Below, one piece after another: positions 49,249-59,600 of a DNA stretch of 64,000 nucleotides (the first letter of the stretch is position 1; each line of letters opens with the position of its first letter). The notes beneath the pieces were generated by a model. The model saw only the letters and a list, made by a program, of their open reading frames with translations. It was not told where the DNA came from and searched no databases. Location of the stretch: NCBI GenBank assembly GCA_902826685.1, contig CADEFT010000019.1:1-64000 (forward strand), written 5' to 3'. The translations under genes were made by a program, and so were the position numbers. This stretch comes from an uncultured Acidobacteriota bacterium. Lineage in GTDB: Bacteria; Acidobacteriota; Terriglobia; Bryobacterales; Bryobacteraceae.

Positions 49249-50406
49249 ATGAAAGCCGGCCGCAACGACGCCGTCGATATCTATCGCGGCTTCGTGATGT
49301 TTCTGATGATGGCCGAAGTGCTGCGGCTTTCGCGCGTGGCGGCGGCGCATCCGGGAAACTGGTTCTGGAGCTTCCTCTCTTACCACCAGTCGCACGTGCC
49401 CTGGGCGGGCTGCTCGCTGCACGATCTGATTCAGCCTTCGTTCTCGTTCCTGGTGGGTGTTGCCCTGCCCTATTCCATCGCCAGCCGCCTGGCGAAAGGA
49501 GCGGCCTTCGGCCGGCTCTTCCTGCATGCGTTATGGAGAGCGTTCCTGCTGGCCGCGCTCGGCGTGTTTCTGCGTTCGACCAACAGCACGCAGACCAACT
49601 TCACCTTCGAGGACACGCTGTCGCAAATCGGCTTCGGCTATCCGTTTCTGTTCCTGCTCGGCTTCCGCCGGCGCCGCGCGATGTGGGTGGCGCTGGCTGT
49701 GATTCTCACGGGCTATTGGCTCGTGTGGGCGATCTATCCGGCCCCCGGCCCCGATTTCGATTACCCCGCTGTTGGCGTGCCCCAGAACTGGGAGCATCAC
49801 TATACAGGCTTCGCTTCGCACTGGAATAAGAACAGCAATCCGGGCGCGGCGTTCGACCGCTGGTTCCTCAATCTGTTCCCGCGGCCCAGGCCATTCCTAT
49901 TCAATGGAGGCGGCTATCTGACGTCGAGCTTTCTGCCTACGCTTGGCACGATGATACTCGGTTTGATCGCGGGCACCTGGCTGCGCGACGCGCAACCGCG
50001 AATTCCCTACGGCCTGTTTCTGCGCACGGGCGCGGCTGGAATCGCCGCCGGTCAGGCGCTGCACTTCACCGGCCTGTGCCCGGTGGTGAAACGTATCTGG
50101 ACGCCGGGTTGGACGCTGTTCAGCGGAGGCATGTGTTTTCTCCTGCTGGCCGGATTCTGCCGGCTGGGCAACCGGCGGTGGCTGTTCCCGCTGAAGGTGA
50201 TCGGGCTCAATTCGATTGCGGCCTATCTGATCGCGCATCTGTTGGAACGGTTCTTCGTGGGTTCGTTCCGCATCCATCTGGGGCCGGATGCGTTTGCGTT
50301 TCTGGGCGCCGGGCTGCAGCCGCTGCTCGAAGGCGCGGCGGTGCTGGCGATGTACTGGCTGATTCTGTTGTGGATGTACCGGCGCCAGTTGTTTTTGAAA
50401 ATCTAA
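49249..50406 (+). CDS. DUF5009/heparan-glucosaminide acetyltransferase-like membrane protein
   Basis: 385 residues with about ten membrane segments. The N-terminal RNDAVDIYRGFVMFLMMAEV is the classical signature of DUF5009/NagX and related acyltransferases (R-x-x-x-x-D-x-x-R-G). The HDLIQPSFSFLVGVALPYS segment contains the conserved His-Asp before a membrane helix. Members transfer acetyl groups across the membrane onto sugars of glycans. The product may thus acetylate surface or scavenged amino sugars. The gene overlaps the convergent ABC permease stop by 4 bases. Confidence 0.83.
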   Translation: MKAGRNDAVDIYRGFVMFLMMAEVLRLSRVAAAHPGNWFWSFLSYHQSHVPWAGCSLHDLIQPSFSFLVGVALPYSIASRLAKGAAFGRLFLHALWRAFLLAALGVFLRSTNSTQTNFTFEDTLSQIGFGYPFLFLLGFRRRRAMWVALAVILTGYWLVWAIYPAPGPDFDYPAVGVPQNWEHHYTGFASHWNKNSNPGAAFDRWFLNLFPRPRPFLFNGGGYLTSSFLPTLGTMILGLIAGTWLRDAQPRIPYGLFLRTGAAGIAAGQALHFTGLCPVVKRIWTPGWTLFSGGMCFLLLAGFCRLGNRRWLFPLKVIGLNSIAAYLIAHLLERFFVGSFRIHLGPDAFAFLGAGLQPLLEGAAVLAMYWLILLWMYRRQLFLKI

Positions 50407-52769
50407 CCGCGCAGCGTCTCGGCCGGATCCACGCGCGCGGCACGCCAGGCGGGCAGCGCCGCGGCCGTCCCCACCGCGAGCAGCAGCAAAACGACGACGG
50501 CGCATAGCGCAAGAGGATCGAGCGGCGCCACGCCATACAACTGGCTGCGCCAAAGGCTGGAAGCGGCGGCGAGCGCACCAATTCCCAACGCGAATCCCAG
50601 CACCGTGAGCGCCGCGGTGCGCCGCACCACACGCATCGCCGTTTGCGCCGCCGTCGATCCCAGCGCGCAGCGAATTCCGATTTCCTTGCGCGATTCGGCC
50701 ACCGAGGCGGCGGCCGCCGCACTGAGCCCCACACCGGCCAGCAACAGCGTCACCACGGCGAAAGCGCTGAGCAGCCAGAGACTGAGGCGGCGATTCTCCA
50801 TGCCTTGATCGCGCCGGCCGGCCAACGGCACCGTGTGTACGGCTTGCAGGTTGCGGTCGATGCTCCACACCGCGTCGCGAATCGCATGGCCCGGCGGCAG
50901 CGCCGTTCGCACGTAGTAAACGAACCCCTCCATGGCCACTTGCAGGGAGCTGAGCACCACCATCGGTTCCGGCTGCTTGTCGACGGCGCGGCTGCGCGTG
51001 TCGGCCATGACGCCGACGATCTCGAATTCCGACCAGGGCTTCATGGCGAAGCCGTTGTAGAAGCCCAACCGCAAGCGGCTGCCCACGGCTTCGCGGCCTT
51101 TCAGATGTTGCGAGACGAACGACTGGTTGACCAGCACCACCAGCGGCGTGCCCCAGCGGTCGCGATCGGAGAAGCCGCGGCCCCGCAATAGCGGCACGCC
51201 GAGCACGCCCAGCAAATCCGGCGAAGCGACGGCCGCATCGGCGCGGGCGCGTTCGCGCAGCGGAGTCGATTCACCCGCCAGCAGAATGTGAGTGCTCATC
51301 GGTCCCACAGGCAATCCCGCCGCTCCTCCCGCCTCACTCACTCCGGGAATAGCCTTCAGCTTTTCGATCACGTGGCGATGAAAGCCGATCATCTTTTCAT
51401 CGCTGTCATAGCGGGCTTCGGGAATGCCGATGCCGGCCGAATAGATCCGCTCCGTGCGGAATCCGCGATCGACGTGCAACAGGTTCGAGAAGCTGCGCAT
51501 CAGCATGCCGCTCACACCGAGCAGCGTAACCGTAGCCGCCACCTGCGCCACCACCAGCGCCTGCCGGGCGCGCACCGCCACCGGCGCCGAGGAAGCGTTG
51601 TGGCTCGCCCGCAGCAGCGCTTCGAGGTTGACGCGGCGCAACAACAAGGCCGGAGCCAGGCTCGCGATCCAAGCCGACGCCAGGGCCGCCGCGAAACAGA
51701 ACGCCACCACGCGGCCATCGGCTTCGAGCGTGTGAACACGCGCGAATCCTTCGAGCGCGTCGGCCACCGCGGGCACCCGCATCGCACCGGCCAGCAGCAG
51801 CGTGGACCCCAGCAGCCCCAGCGCACCCGCCGCCAGCCCCAACGCCGTGCCATGCGCCAGCCGGTCGCGAACCAGTGCGCTCCAGCCGGCGCCCAGGCTC
51901 GCCTTGATCGCCGCCTCGCGCAGCCGCCCGGCCGTTTGCGCCAGCAGGATGCCCCCGGCGTTCAGCGCGCCCGTGAGCATCAGCATCGCCACCGCGGCCG
52001 CCAGCAGCAGCAGCGGTTGGCGGCGCTCCCCGGCGAGGAAGATACCAAGGTCCGATATCGCAAACTCCACGCCACGATTGGTGGAGCCGAAGCTCTCTTC
52101 GAGCCGCCGCGACACGGCCGCCATCTCGCCCCGGGCGGCGGCGAGGCTCACACCGGGCTTCCGCAGCGCGATCGCATCAAGACCGCGGCCGTCCCGCTGG
52201 CAGCAGTACACCGCGCGATCGAGAGGAATGTAGAGCTCAGGCGTACCCGCGCGCATGGGAAAGCGGAAGTCCTCGGGCAGCACGCCCACAACGCGATACG
52301 GCACGTCGTTGAGCGACACCCGCCGGCCCACCACGCCCCGGTCGCCACCATAGCGTTGCCGCCAGAACGTATGGGTCAGCCACACCGTCCCTGGATCGTC
52401 ATCCCATGAAGCGTCCACTCCCAGCACGCGGAAAAAATCCTCGCTGACCATGCCCGAAAGCACCACCGACGGTGCCGGATTCGCCGCATCGGTGAAGCCC
52501 CAGGTACGTCCTCTGTAAACCGCGGCGGCTTCAATCGTGGAAGAGCTTTCCACCACATCGCGCACATCCTGCCACGATACGCCGCCGGGGCCCGTGCGGA
52601 TCGCCATCAACCGTTCCGGCTCGCGGTAAGGCAGCGGCTTGAACAGCAGCGCGTTGGCCAGCGTGAACACGGCGGCCGACGCGGCGGCGCCAAGGGCGAG
52701 CGTGCCGATGGCGGCGAAACTGGCCCCCTTGGCGCTTCGAAAAGATCGGATCAGGTCCCTGAGAAACAT
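50403..52769 (-). CDS. ADOP/MacB-like ABC transporter permease
   Basis: 788 residues. Two FtsX-type permease units occur: the first has an N-terminal span (GASFAAIGTLALGAAASAAV), a periplasmic MacB-core domain (VVLSGMVSEDFFRVLGVDAS, GRRVSLNDVPYRVVGVLPED) and three spans near residues 265-385; the second repeats this with YSAGIGIPEARYDSDEKMIG, SPDLLGVLGVPLLRGRGFSD and a final three-helix group ending DPLALCAVVVLLLLAVG and WRAARVDPAETLRG. The duplicated arrangement is the acidobacterial ADOP family. No ATPase is encoded nearby. It begins at the stop of the DUF4159 gene (1-base overlap). Confidence 0.92.
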   Translation of the reverse strand: MFLRDLIRSFRSAKGASFAAIGTLALGAAASAAVFTLANALLFKPLPYREPERLMAIRTGPGGVSWQDVRDVVESSSTIEAAAVYRGRTWGFTDAANPAPSVVLSGMVSEDFFRVLGVDASWDDDPGTVWLTHTFWRQRYGGDRGVVGRRVSLNDVPYRVVGVLPEDFRFPMRAGTPELYIPLDRAVYCCQRDGRGLDAIALRKPGVSLAAARGEMAAVSRRLEESFGSTNRGVEFAISDLGIFLAGERRQPLLLLAAAVAMLMLTGALNAGGILLAQTAGRLREAAIKASLGAGWSALVRDRLAHGTALGLAAGALGLLGSTLLLAGAMRVPAVADALEGFARVHTLEADGRVVAFCFAAALASAWIASLAPALLLRRVNLEALLRASHNASSAPVAVRARQALVVAQVAATVTLLGVSGMLMRSFSNLLHVDRGFRTERIYSAGIGIPEARYDSDEKMIGFHRHVIEKLKAIPGVSEAGGAAGLPVGPMSTHILLAGESTPLRERARADAAVASPDLLGVLGVPLLRGRGFSDRDRWGTPLVVLVNQSFVSQHLKGREAVGSRLRLGFYNGFAMKPWSEFEIVGVMADTRSRAVDKQPEPMVVLSSLQVAMEGFVYYVRTALPPGHAIRDAVWSIDRNLQAVHTVPLAGRRDQGMENRRLSLWLLSAFAVVTLLLAGVGLSAAAAASVAESRKEIGIRCALGSTAAQTAMRVVRRTAALTVLGFALGIGALAAASSLWRSQLYGVAPLDPLALCAVVVLLLLAVGTAAALPAWRAARVDPAETLRG

Positions 52770-53587
52770 CAGTGCGTCATCGAGTAAATCAGATAATTCA
52801 AGCCGAGCCGGATGCCGAGCGCGGAGTACTTCTCCGGGTACTGCGGGTTATCGGCCAACTGCCACGAATCACCGAGATCGGAGTTGAACGTGATCGCCAC
52901 CACCACCCTGCCCTTGCCGTCGCGTACCGCGCGCCAGTAAGGAACGCTGCCATCGGCGCGATAGGTACGTCCGCGCGCCATGCTGCGAAAGTTCGCCACC
53001 TGATAGCGCTCCTTGATGTCGTAAAGCGTATGGAACAGGGCGTCGCCATCGCTGAGATCTTCCACATGCGCCCCCGGCAAGATGGCGAGCAATCCCTCTT
53101 CGAATCCCTTCCACTCGTCGCTACCGAAAAGGCTATCGCACAACAGGAAGCCGCCGCGCTGTAAATAGTCGCGGATCTTCGCCGCCTGCGCGTCCGATAG
53201 CGACCAGCTTCCCGGCATGCCCACGTGCAAATAGGGCCAATAGTAGATATCGCCGCCGTCGTCGGGATTGACGGGCTGCTCCACCGAACGTACGTCGATC
53301 AGCGTCAGACGCCGGATGGCGGCGGCGAAGGTGCGATCGCCGCGCGGATAATCGACGGTCCAGTTGGTGCCGCCATGGAGCCAGTCGCCCCCGCCGCGCC
53401 GCCCGAAGCCGCCGCGCGAAGGATACATCAGACGTCCCAGCACCAGCTCCGCTTTGGCGTTGTAGTCGCGAGGCAAATCCGCTTCCGACGCCGCGCCCTC
53501 CATCGCCTCAAAGACGCGAAACGCACGCTGTGCCTCAAGCAGCGCCGCCGCCGCGGCAACCGTAGCGGCCAGGCGAAACGGGGTCAT
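52769..53587 (-). CDS. exported DUF4159-domain protein
   Basis: 272 residues with a signal peptide (LAATVAAAAALLEAQ). DUF4159 is recognised from YNAKAELVLGRLMYPSRGG, TNWTVDYPRGDRTFAAAIRR, GDIYYWPYLHVGMPGSWSLS and GGFLLCDSLFGSDEWKGFEE; the fold is a class I glutamine-amidotransferase-like Rossmann unit with unknown role. It is the first gene of a pair with the ADOP permease (stop/start overlap), suggesting joint expression. It is divergent from the enolase-superfamily gene. Confidence 0.87.
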   Translation of the reverse strand: MTPFRLAATVAAAAALLEAQRAFRVFEAMEGAASEADLPRDYNAKAELVLGRLMYPSRGGFGRRGGGDWLHGGTNWTVDYPRGDRTFAAAIRRLTLIDVRSVEQPVNPDDGGDIYYWPYLHVGMPGSWSLSDAQAAKIRDYLQRGGFLLCDSLFGSDEWKGFEEGLLAILPGAHVEDLSDGDALFHTLYDIKERYQVANFRSMARGRTYRADGSVPYWRAVRDGKGRVVVAITFNSDLGDSWQLADNPQYPEKYSALGIRLGLNYLIYSMTH

Positions 53588-53640
53588 CGACTCAACGATA
53601 GCTCAACGCGCGGGATACAATCTGGAAACGGGAATCCGCC

Positions 53641-54873
53641 ATGAACCGCCGAACTTTCCTCCAATCCCTTGCCGTCGCGGGCGCCGCGATGAAAGCGCCC
53701 CTGGCAGAAGCCGCGCTGCCCAAAGCCAAAATCACACGCGTGCGTATCTGGCGTCCGCCCGACCTCAACCAGCTTTTCAATCAAAGCAACATGCTGGTGA
53801 CGGTGGAAACCGACGCCGGCATCACCGGCATCGGCGAAGGCGGCGCCAAGGACACGCTGGAACAGTGCGCCGGCCACCTCATCGGGAAGAATCCCTTCCG
53901 CATCGAAGCCATCTGGCAGGAAATGTACATCGGCTGGTTCTATCCGCCGGGCCGCGAGAAGATTCACGCCGTGGGCGCGCTCGATCTGGCGCTGTGGGAT
54001 ATCAAAGGCAAGGCGCTGGGGCTGCCGGTGCATGAGCTGCTGGGCGGCGTGGTGCGCGATCACTGCGAATGCTATGCCACCGGAGGCGCACGCCGCGAAG
54101 GGCAGCAGGCGCAGCGGCTCAGTCTGCGCGAACGTGCGCGCGCCACCATGGAAGCGGGCTACCGCGCCTTCCGCATGGGCGCGGGCGATACGCAGATGGG
54201 CGAGCGCTTCAATACCCATGAGCGCGTGCGCAAAGTCGCCGCCGACTGCAAGGAAGTACGCGAAGGCGTCGGCCCCGATGGCGACTGGTGCATCGACTTC
54301 CATCAGCGCTTCGATTATTCCGACGCCGTTCGCGCCTGCAAACTCATCGAAGACTATGAGCCGTATTTCGTCGAGGATCCCGTCCGCGACGAGCATGCCC
54401 ATCAGGATCTGCCGAAGCTCCGCCAGATGACCACCGTTCCGCTGACCCATGGCGAGGAGTGGGGGCAGCGCTACGATTTCAACAAGCTGGTGGAGAATCA
54501 CGACATCGACTACATCCGCGCCACCCTGCCCAACGTCGGCGGCATCACCGAGATGATGAAGATCGCCGCCATCTGCGAAACCCACGCCGTCGGCATCGTT
54601 CCGCACTTCACCGGGCCCGTGGCCACCGCCGCGCTGGTGAACTGCCTTTCCACCTTCCCCGGCCCGGTCATCATGGAATACAACTATGGCGGCCGCCCGA
54701 TCGCCCATTTGCCCGAATGCCTCGATTTCAAGAACGGCAAGGCGCTGGCCAATCAGCGGCCCGGCCTCGGCGTGACCATCGAGCCCAAACTGCTGACTCA
54801 AATTGGGGAGGTAACCGAGCCCGGCCGGAGGAACGTGTTCATCCGCCCCGACGGCTCCCTCACGCATTGGTAA
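53641..54873 (+). CDS. enolase-superfamily acid-sugar dehydratase (mandelate racemase-like)
   Basis: 410 residues with an export signal (MNRRTFLQSLAVAGAAMKA), of Tat type (NRRTFLQ). The capping domain (NMLVTVETDAGITGIGEGGA) and barrel are complete: metal ligands lie in DWCIDFHQRFDY (with the D-x-H of galactonate/mannonate dehydratases), PYFVEDPVRDE and LTHGEEWGQRYD; VGIVPHFTGPVATAA matches the PHxxxGP loop. The K-x-K motif of the mandelate racemase subgroup is replaced by AFRMGAG. Hence a GalD/ManD-like dehydratase of an aldonic acid is likely. A candidate -10 (TACAAT, 53616-53621) lies upstream. Confidence 0.87.
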   Translation: MNRRTFLQSLAVAGAAMKAPLAEAALPKAKITRVRIWRPPDLNQLFNQSNMLVTVETDAGITGIGEGGAKDTLEQCAGHLIGKNPFRIEAIWQEMYIGWFYPPGREKIHAVGALDLALWDIKGKALGLPVHELLGGVVRDHCECYATGGARREGQQAQRLSLRERARATMEAGYRAFRMGAGDTQMGERFNTHERVRKVAADCKEVREGVGPDGDWCIDFHQRFDYSDAVRACKLIEDYEPYFVEDPVRDEHAHQDLPKLRQMTTVPLTHGEEWGQRYDFNKLVENHDIDYIRATLPNVGGITEMMKIAAICETHAVGIVPHFTGPVATAALVNCLSTFPGPVIMEYNYGGRPIAHLPECLDFKNGKALANQRPGLGVTIEPKLLTQIGEVTEPGRRNVFIRPDGSLTHW

Positions 54874-54884
54874 GATGAAATACT

Positions 54885-55472
54885 ATGCGTGTGTCGCGGG
54901 CAACCACAATGACGCTTGTGCCGGAGACGACCGCGATCAGCAGCCAGATCCGGCAGGCTCAGGCCACCGTGCGAGAAATCGCCCGCGAATTGACACCGGC
55001 CCAGATGCGCTGGCGGCCGGATGAGGGTTCCTGGTCGGTGGGGGAATGCATCAGCCATCTCACCGTGACGGTGAACCAATACCTGCCGATGCTCGACGCC
55101 TCGATCGAAAAGGGGATCGCTTCCGGAAAGAAGTCGAAAGGTCCGTTCCGCTACGGCTGGTTCAGCCGCTACATGGTGAAGTCGATGGAGCCGCCGCCCA
55201 GCCGGCAGTTGAGGGCGCCGAAGGCATTCCTTCCGCCGGTGGAGATCGACGCCGCCCGCGTGGCGCGGGAATTCCTGGCCGCGCACGACCAGTTACTCGA
55301 TCGCATCGAGCGCGCGGCCGGGCTCGACCTGGCGCGCATCAAAGTGACGTCGCCGGTGACCAGGTGGATCCGGCTCAGCCTGGGAAAAGGATTCGAATTG
55401 ATGGCTACGCACGCACGCCGTCACCTCTGGCAGGCCGAGCGCGTGATGCAGCGCCCGGACTTTCCCAAGTAG
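54885..55472 (+). CDS. DinB-family protein
   Basis: 195 residues from the ATG at 54885, or 187 from the ATG at 54909. The DinB four-helix bundle has metal-site His residues: EGSWSVGECISHLTVTVNQY and, near the C-terminus, FELMATHARRHLWQAERVM. Members are thiol- or metal-dependent transferases or are induced by DNA damage; the exact reaction is unknown. A TAAGAT hexamer overlaps the previous stop codon and sits 8 bases before the first ATG, which favours that start. It may be co-transcribed with the dehydratase, 11 bases upstream. Confidence 0.87.
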   Translation: MRVSRATTMTLVPETTAISSQIRQAQATVREIARELTPAQMRWRPDEGSWSVGECISHLTVTVNQYLPMLDASIEKGIASGKKSKGPFRYGWFSRYMVKSMEPPPSRQLRAPKAFLPPVEIDAARVAREFLAAHDQLLDRIERAAGLDLARIKVTSPVTRWIRLSLGKGFELMATHARRHLWQAERVMQRPDFPK

Positions 55473-55476
55473 GCCG

Positions 55477-56589
55477 CTATTTCTTCACGGGCTTGTAGCC
55501 CTGCCACACATACTCAAGCGCCAGGGGAAGGGTTTGTGCCTTCACCGCGCGGTCGCAGTGCGAGGCGTTCCTGGCGAACACGAACTGGTAAGGATACCCC
55601 TTGGCGGCGAGCACCTTGGCCATGTTCTGATTGGCCAGAACCCAGTCATGGTAGTTGTCGCGCGTGATGAGGTTGTCGCGGTCGGCGACGTGCATCCAGA
55701 TGCGCAACGGCTTCTTCGGGCTTTTCGGAATCAGCGACTCATGATAGTCCCAGGCGCCGTGCGGCGTTTCCGCGTTATACGGCCATTGCTGGTAAACATA
55801 GGTGCCGGAGTAACTGAGCACGCGATGATACAAGTCGGTGCGGTACCAGGCCATGCTGAACGCCGCCGATGCGCCCGAGCTGCAGCCCATCGTGGCTCGG
55901 CCGTCCGGTTCCCTGGTCAGCTTGACGCCATACTTCTGTTCCACCAGCGGCAGCACTTCGGTCTCGACGAATTGCGCGTAAAGGCCGGACATCGTGTCGT
56001 ATTCCAGGCCGCGCTGGCTGCCCTGCGCATCGCCGCTGCCGTTGGCGATCGAAACGGCGATCATCGCCGGCACGCGCTTGGCGGCGATCAAATTGTCGAG
56101 CGCGGCGAACAGCATGCGGTCCGGACCGTCGGCGCCCACGATAAATGGAGCCACCGTGCCCTTCACATACTGTTTGGGAACATAGACGGCCACCTTGCGC
56201 GTGTAAGGCGCGGGGTAACTGTTGACGATCACCTTACCCGGGTCGGCGGGATCGGCCCGCGCGAACGTATTGGGCTCGCGCGCGATGCCGGGATAGATCT
56301 GGCTGTCCTTCGATTCCATGGTGAATTCGAAGACGTCGCCCTTTGGCACGTCCTCTTTCACCTCCATTTCGGGCGCCGGGTTATGCGTGGGCCCGATGAT
56401 GAAGTTGCCGTTCTGCTTGGGCGAAGGAACCGCGCCGTCGGGCAGTTCCTTCGCCTTCACATAGCCGGGCGTGTTCGGATCGCGAGTGGGCGGAGGCGTG
56501 CGCCTTGGCCGAGCGGGCTCGGCCGGCTGGGCCGGTTGCTGCTGGGCCGCCGCCGGCAGCGCCAATAGAAAAACGATCGTGGAAAGCAT
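55477..56589 (-). CDS. exported alpha/beta-hydrolase esterase (enterochelin-esterase-like)
   Basis: 370 residues with signal peptide MLSTIVFLLALPAAAQ and a Pro-rich linker (PAEPARPRRTPPPTRDPN). The esterase domain begins near YTRKVAVYVPKQYV, has a PFIVGADGPDRM oxyanion-region segment, the nucleophile in ATMGCSSGASAAFSM (G-x-S-x-G), Asp near WMHVADRDN and the catalytic His in FARNASHCDRAV. It resembles the putative-esterase family that includes enterochelin esterase Fes. Its position 13 bases after a TonB receptor gene on the same strand would suit siderophore or plant-ester uptake, but that is inference. Confidence 0.85.
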   Translation of the reverse strand: MLSTIVFLLALPAAAQQQPAQPAEPARPRRTPPPTRDPNTPGYVKAKELPDGAVPSPKQNGNFIIGPTHNPAPEMEVKEDVPKGDVFEFTMESKDSQIYPGIAREPNTFARADPADPGKVIVNSYPAPYTRKVAVYVPKQYVKGTVAPFIVGADGPDRMLFAALDNLIAAKRVPAMIAVSIANGSGDAQGSQRGLEYDTMSGLYAQFVETEVLPLVEQKYGVKLTREPDGRATMGCSSGASAAFSMAWYRTDLYHRVLSYSGTYVYQQWPYNAETPHGAWDYHESLIPKSPKKPLRIWMHVADRDNLITRDNYHDWVLANQNMAKVLAAKGYPYQFVFARNASHCDRAVKAQTLPLALEYVWQGYKPVKK

Positions 56590-56602
56590 GTCCGTTGCGT
56601 TT

Positions 56603-59600
56603 TCAGAACAGCAGTTTCAAACCGATCTGCACCGAGCGCGGCGGATTGTCCTGGCCCGTGATCGTCGCGAAGGCGCCAGATTCCACGTTGTTGTTGGGAT
56701 TGCCGAACAGCGGCGTATTGGCGAGGTTGAACGCCTCGCCGCGAAGCTGCAGATTGAAACGCTCGGTGAAGCGGATGTTCTTGAACATCGAGAAGTCGAT
56801 GTTGCGCGTCCAGTCCTTGCGCAGCACCGAATGGGTGCGGCTGAGGTTGCCGAAAGTATAGTTGGGCGCCACGCGGAACTGCGTGGTGTCGAACCAGCGG
56901 TCGATGGACCGGTTGGCCAACTGGGCGTCCTGGCCGGAGGAATCGGGACGTTGATAGCCGCCGAACGAGAAGCTGTTATTGGTCGTCTGGCTGAAGATCA
57001 GCGGTTGGCCGGAGCCAAGCGTCAGGATCCCGTTGGTCTGCCAGCCGCCGAGAATGCCGTTGACCAGCCAGCTCGAGTTGCCGCCAAAGCGCTTGCCGCG
57101 GCCAAACGGCAGTTCGTAGTTAAAGTTGATTACCGCGCGGTGCGGCACGTCGTAAGCGCTGAGCGAACGCTCGCAGTCGCGGCAGTACCAGTTGCGCAGC
57201 GTGCCGTTGGCATCGCTCCAGATGCCGTCGGAGGAATCGGCGATGGTCTTCGACCACGTGTAGGACACCATCACACTGGTGCCGCCGCCGAAGCGGCGTT
57301 CGAAACGCGACTGCAGAGCATGGTAGTTGCTGTTGCCCCAGGCCGGCGAACCGGGCCCGACACCGGTGAAGTGGGCATACTCTCCGCGCAGCAGGCGGCC
57401 GCGCAGAACCGTTGGCGTTCCCACCAGGCTGGCCGGATCGATCAATCCGAAGAAGGGATTCTGCACGGTGTCGTTGATCCCGCTGGCGGGGGTCAGCAGT
57501 TCCGGCCGCAACTGGCCGATATCGCCTTGCGCCAGTTCGTTGTGCGTTCCTTTGTTGCCGGCATACGCGACTTCGATCATTGTGTCGTTGGTCAGGTGGC
57601 GCTGCACCGTGAAGTTCCACTGCTGATTGTAAGGCGTGCGCATCTGATCGGGCCAGGCGGAGCTCAAAGCGAAGCCCACGCCCGAAAGCAGGCCCTGCGA
57701 GCGGCCGGTGGGCAGCACGAAACCACGCACGAAGGGATTGCGCAGCAGTTCGTTTGGCGTGATGCCGTCCAGGGTCGACTGCCAGGGCGTCGCGCTCGCA
57801 TACGGAGCGCCCGTCCAGCGGTCGGTGGCGGCGAACTTCGGCACGCCGTAGAAAATACCGTAACCGGTGCGAATGACGGTCTTCGAGTTGACCTGATAGG
57901 CGATGCCAATGCGCGGATTGAGCTTGTGCTCCTTGTTGCGAATGCCGCGCCGGCCGAGGCTCTGATCCTCGCCCGCAAACAGATATCCGCCGAGCAGGGT
58001 TCTGCCCGCGCGATCCGACAGCGGATTGCGCAGATAAGGATCCATCACCGTCTGCTGGTCATAACGTTCGGTGGTGGAGCCTTCGATCTCATACCGCAGT
58101 CCTATGTTCAGCGTCAGCTTCTGATTGATTTTGAAATCGTCCTGGGCGTACATGGCATAGTAACGGCTCAGGTTGGCGGGCTTGATGCGGTGCGTGGCCG
58201 TGCCGCCGGTGCCGGTTCCCAGCAGGAAGGAAGCGAATCCGTCGCCGCCGACCGCCGTGCGCGGGTCCGGACCCTGTGTCATGGCGCGCGTGAACGAGAA
58301 GTTGGCGGGCGAGGAGCCGAACTGCGCGAAGCCGAGCGTGAACGTACGCCATTCGCCGCCGAACTTCATGCTGTGGCGGCCGGAGATCTTAGTGAGGTTA
58401 CCCACCACTGTGTAAGACGTGTTGTCGCTGCGGTAAGTGGACCCGTTATTGGGGCCGATGGAAGTATAATCCTGCACGTCGAACCGCGGAATACGCGGGG
58501 CGCCGTAGCTCTGGGCCACATTCTGCAGCGCCGAGGGCAAGCCAAGCTGCGTCAGGTCGTAGCCATAGGAGAACGCGGGCCGCCAGGCGTTGAAGCGGCT
58601 GACGCCGGCGCGAATGTTGACAATGGTGCCCGAGCCGATGGTTTCCGTATAATCGGCGGCGCCGTTGTGCGAACCCCAGTACATGATGCCGTCGCTCGGT
58701 GTGGCGCCGTTATCCCAGAAATCGGCGGCACCGGTGGCCTGCTTGAACCGGTTGTAACGGACAAAAAAGCGGCGGTTTTCATTCAGGTTGTGGTCCACGC
58801 GGAAGTCGCCGCGGTCGGTGGGCGAGCGTGGCACCTTCTGAATGGCCACGTTGTTCTGATTGGTGAACGCAAAGCCGGGCTGGTTCGCCTTCGGCCACAG
58901 GGCCATCGCTTTCACCGCCACCGGATCGAACATCGAAGTGGGAATACGATTCCCGGCAAACGGCGTGCGGATGGAGAAACCGGCGCGGTTGGGGTCGGCC
59001 GTCGTGGTGAACGGATCGTAGATCGTGCGCAGGGCGCCGTTGGCCTGGCGCGTCTCCGAGAAATCGCCCGACATCTGCTGCGGCGTCGGAACCGTGTAAG
59101 TGGCGAAGCTGCCCGATTTCACCAGGCGCTTCTCATACAGGCCGAAGAAGAATGTTTTGTCCTTCTTCACCGGTCCACCCACGCTGACGCCGTACTGGTG
59201 CTGCTGGAACGCCGCCTTCTGCCCGCCGGAACGGTTGAGGAAGAAGTTCTTCGAATCCATGGCGCTGTTGCGCAGGAATTCAAACGCGCTGCCGTGGAAC
59301 TGATTGCTGCCCGACTTGGTGACCATCGTCACCTGCCCGCCGCCCGACCGGCCGTATTCGGCGGTGTAGGCGTTGGTTTGCACGCGAAACTCCTGGATGC
59401 CTTCCACCGAAGGAATGGCGGAGGCGCCGTAAATGCCCTGAATGTCGCTCTGCACCATGGCCGTGACGCCATCGAGCTGAATGTCGTTGAGCGACTCTTT
59501 CCCGCCGTTGATCGAAAACCGGATGGTGCTGGTGAAGAAATCGCTTTCCTGATTGGGCGTCGAAGGCGTGATGCCCGGCACCAGCCGCAGCAGCGAGTAG

